A DNA stretch of 22,499 nt from Bacteroidota bacterium. GTDB taxonomy: Bacteria; Bacteroidota; Bacteroidia; Bacteroidales; UBA1402. The translations under genes were made by a program, and so were the position numbers. The notes under the pieces were generated by a model. It made no database searches. It worked only from the letters and a program-made list of their open reading frames with translations, and had not been told where the DNA came from. The DNA lies in NCBI GenBank assembly GCA_030706285.1, contig JAUZOU010000012.1, forward strand, positions 1 through 22,499, given 5' to 3'. This document shows, piece after piece, positions 18,180 to 22,499 of this stretch. The stretch's first letter is position 1. Each line of letters opens with the position of its first letter.

Positions 18180-19409
18180 ATGAAAATCAGGATAAAGCGA
18201 CCGTTTGTTTTTTTTGTAACCGTCTGCCTCGCTTACCCAATTAACGCTGAAACGTTTTTGTCAAACGGCGTCAACTATTCGGTAACAGGGCCCGGTACCG
18301 TCGTTGTGGCGAGTAGCGCTGACGCATCGGGAAACCTGGTTGTCCCTTCTACTGTCATCTATGGCGCGACGGACTATTCAGTGACGGGAATTTCGGACAG
18401 TGCCTTTATGGCAAGTTCAGGCTTAACGGATGTGACCATTCAGGCACCCATATCATCGATCGGGAACGATGCTTTTGCTTATTGCTTTCATCTGGCAACG
18501 CTTTCCTTTCCTTCCACGGTTGTTTCCATCGGAGCCGGGGCCTTTGGCGGTTGTGTCTCTCTTAAAAAAGTATTCATCCCCGCGTCTGTTGCTTCAATTG
18601 GGTGCGGTGCTTTTAGAGGCTGTTCCGATTCAATCAATGTCGATGGAAATAATGCCTGTTATTCAAGCTACAACGGAATCCTTTATAATAAGCAGCAAAC
18701 CGTTTTAATGCAATGCCCTACGGCAAGAAGAGGTCAATTTAATGTACCTGCATCTGTGACAACCATTGATGGGGATGCTTTCTGGCGTTGCAACCTGACA
18801 ACGATAACATTGCCTGAAACTGTCTCGTCCATAGGCTATGGTGCATTTGCTTTTTGCGAAAAGCTCAATTCGATGGCTCTTTCTCCGGTTACAACCATCC
18901 GGGTAAACACCTTTCTTGGGTGTTCCGCTTTAGTCAACATGACGATTCCATCCTCTGTCGCTAAAATGGAAGACGGTGCTTTTTGGAACTGTACTTCGTT
19001 AAAAAACATCCATTCCTATGCCGTCAAGCCGCCGGTTTTGAGTGATACGACCTCCTTTTACAATGTAAACAAGGGCTCAGCCTTCATCTATGTCCCTTCA
19101 GATAGTAAAGAAGCTTATATGGCCGCTGTCGGCTGGAAAAACTTTGCCAATATTACGGCCGAATTTACTTCGGTTGGCCGAACGTTATCCGGCATAAAAA
19201 TGTATTACGATCGGTTCTCAAAATCAGTATGCATAGATGGCTGTCATAACGGCTGTCATGTGACAATCTATGATATGAACGGAAAAATCTGTCTGACTGA
19301 GACCATTCAGGAGCATGTTCCCCTGTCGTTTAAAGGTTTTTTACATGGAGTATACCTCATGAAAATAGACAGCCAAACCGGAATTGTCTCAGAAAAGATT
19401 AGTTTATAA
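18180..19409 (+). CDS. BspA-like leucine-rich-repeat surface protein with sorting-like C-terminus
   Basis: The 409-residue protein has a type I signal peptide (about 1-23, ending PINA). An early beta segment leads to repeated LRR_5/BspA units: SIGNDAFAYCFHLATLSFPS, SIGAGAFGGCVSLKKVFIP, SIGCGAFRGC, TIDGDAFWRCNLTTITLPE, SIGYGAFAFCEKL and KMEDGAFWNCTSLKNI. In the middle the loop NGILYNKQQTVLMQCP matches the usual interruption of BspA repeats. A PPVLSD/AFIYVPSD/AYMAAVGWKNFANI segment, also typical of the family, ends the repeats. The last 70 or so residues (HVTIYDMNGKICLTETI, then GVYLMKIDSQTG and EKISL) resemble a type A sorting domain of type IX secretion. BspA proteins bind extracellular matrix or other cells, and in PULs their role is unclear. 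The signal-peptide coding region contains an eight-T run (18208-18215). Confidence 0.92.
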   Translation: MKIRIKRPFVFFVTVCLAYPINAETFLSNGVNYSVTGPGTVVVASSADASGNLVVPSTVIYGATDYSVTGISDSAFMASSGLTDVTIQAPISSIGNDAFAYCFHLATLSFPSTVVSIGAGAFGGCVSLKKVFIPASVASIGCGAFRGCSDSINVDGNNACYSSYNGILYNKQQTVLMQCPTARRGQFNVPASVTTIDGDAFWRCNLTTITLPETVSSIGYGAFAFCEKLNSMALSPVTTIRVNTFLGCSALVNMTIPSSVAKMEDGAFWNCTSLKNIHSYAVKPPVLSDTTSFYNVNKGSAFIYVPSDSKEAYMAAVGWKNFANITAEFTSVGRTLSGIKMYYDRFSKSVCIDGCHNGCHVTIYDMNGKICLTETIQEHVPLSFKGFLHGVYLMKIDSQTGIVSEKISL

Positions 19410-19437
19410 GCCTGAAATAATGAAATAAAAAGTGTAA

Positions 19438-20895
19438 ATGATGAAAAGCGTTATGATGGTGCAGAACGATATTATTAAACGAGTCGCTTTTTTACTGTTA
19501 GGAATAATCTTGTTGACCGATTTGAATGCTAAAACGATTAAAGTGATCACAACGACTTCTGATAAACCTTGGATAACGCAGCAATTTACTGATAAAAAGA
19601 ATGCAGAAAACTTATCAGAAGATATTATTGTTTATCCGGATTCTTTAATGCAAAAAATTGATGGTTTTGGAGGTGCCTTTAATGAACTGGGTTGGGATGC
19701 ATTACAAGTCTTGCCTTTAGAAAAACAAAAGGAAGTGATGCAGTCTTTGTTCAGTCCGTCTGGCGTCAATTTTTCAATGGGAAGAGTGCCTGTAGGAGCT
19801 AGTGATTATGCCTTGAGCTATTATTCTTATTGTGATGTGAAAGAAGATTTTACCATGCACGATTTCAATATCTCACGTGACAGGTATATTTTAATCCCAT
19901 ATATCAAAGAAGCACTTAATTGGCATCCTGATTTGAAAATCTGGGCATCTCCCTGGACACCACCTGCTTGGATGAAGATTAATGAACATTACACTCAACG
20001 AGGCGGGAATATGAATAGCCGGACCGGTGGAAATGACATGGAAGTTCGTAAAAATATCATGGGAAATGTGACAGGATTCAATATGCAGGTAGGCTATCTG
20101 AAAGCTTATGCATTATATTTTTCAAAATACATTCAATCATATCAGGCTGAAGGGATCACGATTTGGGCGTTAATGCCACAGAATGAAATCGCCTGGTCTC
20201 CAAACTGGCCGTGTTGTACCTGGAGACCCGAAGATTTGGCCTATTTTGTTGGTAATTATCTGGGGCCTCAGTTTAAGGCTGATGGTATAAAAACAGAAAT
20301 ATGGCTTGGAACAATTAATTATCCTGATCCGGATTATGTCAGAACTTTCCTGAAAAATAAGGAGGCATCCGCTTATATTAAGGGTCTCGGATTTCAATGG
20401 ACAGGAAGCCATTCGTTACCAGCTATTTATAAAGAATTTCCCGGATTTAACTATATGCAGACTGAGAACATGTGTGGTGAAGGCGAAAACAGCTGGAAGT
20501 CATTGGAAAACTCTTGGAATTCAATGGTTCATTATTTTCACAATGGAGCAAGATCCTATCAATATTGGAATATGGTGCTGGATGAAACCGGAAAAAGTTC
20601 CTGGGGATGGGCTCAAAATTCTTTGATCGTTATTGACCGTAAAACAAAAGAGATTCATTATACTCCTGAATTTTATTTAATGAAACATTTCTCCCATTTC
20701 ATTCAACCTGGTGCTTATTTAATCCGAACCTCCATTACAACAGATGCGTTAGCGTTTCTGACGGCTGATCACAAGGTCGTAGTCATCTGTTATAATCCTG
20801 ATGGATCTGATAAACAGCTGAGATTAAAAATAAATGGAAGCGAGGTTAAATGCTCATTAGCGCCCAATTCTCTAAGCAGTATAATTATTAACTGA
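19438..20895 (+). CDS. Secreted glycoside hydrolase family 30 enzyme
   Basis: The 485-residue protein has a type I signal peptide (hydrophobic VAFLLLGIILL, cleavage near LNA at residue 31). The GH30 core is clear: QKIDGFGGAFNELGWDAL, NFSMGRVPVGASDYALSYYS, WASPWTPPAWMK, LMPQNE with the probable acid/base Glu250, GFQWTG, and MQTENMCGEGENSW with the probable nucleophile Glu343. After these come YWNMVLD, WGWAQNSL and the small C-terminal beta domain (YLMKHFSHFI). GH30 enzymes are retaining glycosidases acting on beta-linked glucose, galactose or xylose polymers and glucosylceramides. This one belongs to the clade usually labelled glucosylceramidase-like, and its substrate cannot be told from sequence. 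The gene is notably AT-rich: five 60-base lines that I counted by hand gave about 25-35% G+C, against about 50% in lines of SusC2 and the next gene. It may be a later addition to the locus. Confidence 0.95.
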   Translation: MMKSVMMVQNDIIKRVAFLLLGIILLTDLNAKTIKVITTTSDKPWITQQFTDKKNAENLSEDIIVYPDSLMQKIDGFGGAFNELGWDALQVLPLEKQKEVMQSLFSPSGVNFSMGRVPVGASDYALSYYSYCDVKEDFTMHDFNISRDRYILIPYIKEALNWHPDLKIWASPWTPPAWMKINEHYTQRGGNMNSRTGGNDMEVRKNIMGNVTGFNMQVGYLKAYALYFSKYIQSYQAEGITIWALMPQNEIAWSPNWPCCTWRPEDLAYFVGNYLGPQFKADGIKTEIWLGTINYPDPDYVRTFLKNKEASAYIKGLGFQWTGSHSLPAIYKEFPGFNYMQTENMCGEGENSWKSLENSWNSMVHYFHNGARSYQYWNMVLDETGKSSWGWAQNSLIVIDRKTKEIHYTPEFYLMKHFSHFIQPGAYLIRTSITTDALAFLTADHKVVVICYNPDGSDKQLRLKINGSEVKCSLAPNSLSSIIIN

Positions 20896-20935
20896 TGTGT
20901 TGATTCATCGATACGTTCAATAAATGTAACATTTT

Positions 20936-21898
20936 ATGAAACAAAGATATAAGTTAAGGTGTATTTTTTTTGTGCTCTTGCCGGTCATGAATCTTTACCG
21001 GGGATTGGCACAAGAATGGCAATGGTCGGTGCTGGTTCCGGGAGTTGAAAACAAGGCCCGCGCATTTCTCTGGATTCCGTCAAACTGTAAACAGGTGCAT
21101 GGTCTGATCTTGGCTCAACATAATATGGAAGAGCTATCGATTCTTGAAAACCCGATATTCAGGAAAGAAATGACGAAACTCGGTTTTGCTGAGATTTGGG
21201 TTTCACCTTCACCGAACGTTCTAAAATTTTTTGATTTCAGTCATGGCGCCGGTGAAATAGCGGATGCCTATATTGACAGTCTGGCGACGATTTCCGGTTA
21301 TAACGAATTATCCAATGTCCCTGTCGTACCAATCGGACATTCCGCGGCAGCCAGTTTTCCATATTATTTTGCCGCATGGCATCCTGAACGGACGTTGGCG
21401 GCCATCTCAACCAGCGGTCAATGGCCGTATTTCAGAAACCCCGTCTTTGCTCCTGATTGCTGGAACGGCCTGAACATTAATTATATACCTTGTTTGGAAA
21501 CGATGGGAGAATACGAGGCGGCTGATACATGGTCGACAGAAGGATTAAAAGAACGGCAGGAACATCCGTTAATTCCATTGAGTATGTTGGCAGTACCTGG
21601 CGAAGGTCATTTTGCGAGCTCCGACCGGAAATCGGCTTTTATTGCTTTCTATATCAGGAAAGCCGTTCAATACCGTTTTCCCAAGAGACAGCAAAAAGCT
21701 TCCTCTGTTGGTTTGATCCCGATCGATCCGCAAAAAAACGGTTGGCTGGCCGATAAATGGAGAAAAGATCAGCCACCGCTGGCAGAGGCAGCCCCCGTGG
21801 ACCGGTACAAAGGCGATGTCAGGGACGCTTTCTGGTATTTTGATAAGGAGACAGCCGATCATACAGGCTATGGCACGTTGCTGTTTTCGTTGCCATAA
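20936..21898 (+). CDS. Secreted alpha/beta hydrolase, apparently C-terminally truncated
   Basis: The 320-residue protein has a type I signal peptide ending near LAQ (about residue 26), and its coding region includes an eight-T run (20964-20971). It is an alpha/beta-hydrolase: LILAQHNMEE, the nucleophile elbow IGHSAAAS with Ser136, WHPERTLAAISTSGQWPY, and a probable catalytic His225 in VPGEGHFASSD. The region IDPQKNGWLADKWRKDQPP and DAFWYFDKETADH matches what I recall of PUL-associated esterase-like proteins. Those continue for a few hundred residues with a beta-rich tail. Here the frame ends shortly after the FWYFD segment, in unmatched residues. No + frame beyond the stop continues the domain, so a deletion rather than a simple frameshift seems likely. 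The catalytic core looks complete, so it may still be active. The fold is confident, the truncation is a recollection-based inference, and the ester substrate is unknown. Confidence 0.85.
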   Translation: MKQRYKLRCIFFVLLPVMNLYRGLAQEWQWSVLVPGVENKARAFLWIPSNCKQVHGLILAQHNMEELSILENPIFRKEMTKLGFAEIWVSPSPNVLKFFDFSHGAGEIADAYIDSLATISGYNELSNVPVVPIGHSAAASFPYYFAAWHPERTLAAISTSGQWPYFRNPVFAPDCWNGLNINYIPCLETMGEYEAADTWSTEGLKERQEHPLIPLSMLAVPGEGHFASSDRKSAFIAFYIRKAVQYRFPKRQQKASSVGLIPIDPQKNGWLADKWRKDQPPLAEAAPVDRYKGDVRDAFWYFDKETADHTGYGTLLFSLP

Positions 21899-21912
21899 AG
21901 GTGCTGCTTGGT

Positions 21913-22499
21913 CTACTTGAACAAGAACGATCTGGAAGTCTGGTTCATGAATTCCAGATCGACCGTTTGTCTGAGGTCGTACAGCAGCCATTCTTTTTTC
22001 ATCACGGCTTCGCGTTTATCTTTAAGCATGGTCAGAAAATCCTTGACACCAAGTGGTTCATTTCCGTTGCCGTGGATCAATACGATGCTGCCGGCATAGG
22101 CTTGTTGCCCTTTCGCCAGCCAGGCATCCGTTCCGATGGGAATGAGCCCGTATCCGAGCAGGATGTCTACGACGCGGTGGTCGGAGACCAGCCCGGGAAA
22201 GCGGAAAAAGACAGAGAAGAGCAACCCATGTTCAAGCAGTGTTTTTTCAGTCTTCAGGATTTCCAGATTGATGTCTGTTCCAGGTGACAGCAGAAAGTTG
22301 TTCTTCAGGGGTTTCCAGGGACTGTACCGGTGATTGTACGTGTGATTGACCCAGGTAACCGTAATCTCATGGGCTTCGATCAGCCCTTTGAGCCAGCGAA
22401 TATCGTCTTCATGGCTGAGCATGAACCGCCCGGTAACCGATAACGCAATCGGGACAGGCTTTTCTGTTTTCCAGAATTCTGAAATCAGGGAGGTAAAAA
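21913..22499 (-). CDS. Polysaccharide deacetylase (NodB-like), C-terminal part, 5' end outside window
   Basis: On the minus strand the frame is open from the window edge to a TAG at 21913-21915, giving about 195 residues. The ATG near 22422 is internal, because the upstream codons (FWKTEKPVPIALSVTGRF) continue the same domain. Metal-binding HTYNH (His codons at 22342-22344 and 22330-22332) matches the H-x3-H motif of carbohydrate esterase family 4. RFPG resembles the RPPxG motif and SIVLIHGNGN the late LLHD/H motif. The catalytic Asp motif would lie outside the window. Such enzymes remove N- or O-acetyl groups from chitin oligomers, peptidoglycan or other glycans. The gene converges on the hydrolase with 15 bases between the stops, so it belongs to a different transcript and may not be part of the PUL. 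Confidence 0.88.
   Translation of the reverse strand, partial: FTSLISEFWKTEKPVPIALSVTGRFMLSHEDDIRWLKGLIEAHEITVTWVNHTYNHRYSPWKPLKNNFLLSPGTDINLEILKTEKTLLEHGLLFSVFFRFPGLVSDHRVVDILLGYGLIPIGTDAWLAKGQQAYAGSIVLIHGNGNEPLGVKDFLTMLKDKREAVMKKEWLLYDLRQTVDLEFMNQTSRSFLFK

Noticed and set aside
19410..20935. GH30 gene as cargo of an insertion sequence or integrative element
   Set aside because: No transposase or integrase and no inverted or direct repeats were seen at either side. Only composition suggests transfer.
21569..21991. 140-codon minus-strand open frame across the hydrolase/deacetylase junction
   Set aside because: It overlaps the hydrolase catalytic core (His225 region) antisense and runs out of frame with the deacetylase. 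No motif supports it.
21901..22287. 128-codon + strand frame just after the hydrolase, considered as its missing C-terminal half
   Set aside because: It is antisense to the deacetylase HxxxH-containing domain and its translation has no beta-domain character, so it is not a frameshifted hydrolase tail.
1..22499. Defence system, CRISPR array, phage or biosynthetic cluster
   Set aside because: No regularly spaced repeats, nucleases, phage structural genes or synthase domains were found. The genes read as a glycan uptake and surface locus.

Overview
The window is a polysaccharide-utilisation-type locus (PUL) from a member of the Bacteroidetes, most likely order Bacteroidales. The evidence is two SusC/SusD pairs, five predicted lipoproteins with acidic residues just after the lipid-anchored cysteine, a BspA-type leucine-rich-repeat protein, C-terminal domains resembling type IX secretion sorting domains, and very short intergenic gaps. 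Genus cannot be read from the sequence. Most genes look to be near 45-50% G+C, while the GH30 gene is clearly AT-richer. No transposase, tRNA, rRNA, CRISPR array or transcriptional regulator is visible.

Layout. Positions 2-1171 hold the 3' part of a secreted surface protein with a jelly-roll-like end and a sorting-like C-terminus, followed by a strong intrinsic terminator (1190-1221). From 1245 to 21898 eleven genes run on the + strand almost without gaps: FAS1-A (1245-3227), FAS1-B (3251-5758), SusC1 (5769-9107), SusD1 (about 9204-10775), FAS1-C (10789-12417), SusC2 (12422-15505), SusD2 (15508-17220), a parallel beta-helix protein (17217-18152), a BspA-like LRR protein (18180-19409), a GH30 glycosidase (19438-20895) and an alpha/beta hydrolase that appears C-terminally truncated (20936-21898). 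Fifteen bases later comes the 3' end of a convergent minus-strand polysaccharide deacetylase (21913-22499), which is cut by the window edge.

How the genes may work together. SusC is an outer-membrane TonB-dependent channel and SusD its surface lid. In this locus each SusC/SusD pair is preceded by one or two multi-domain fasciclin (FAS1) lipoproteins, where a classical PUL would carry SusE/F-type surface glycan-binding proteins. Two of the three FAS1 proteins end in a beta-rich, carbohydrate-binding-module-like tail. I infer a three-part surface complex (FAS1 lipoprotein, SusC, SusD), present twice, with the beta-helix protein, GH30 enzyme and hydrolase processing the ligand. The substrate cannot be fixed. 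GH30 members act on beta-linked glucans, galactans, xylans and glucosylceramides, and the esterase-like hydrolase would fit an esterified glycan. The most interesting points are the repeated FAS1-SusC-SusD module, the base composition of the GH30 gene, the shortened hydrolase at the convergent boundary, and an operon start placed directly after a terminator with no obvious promoter.
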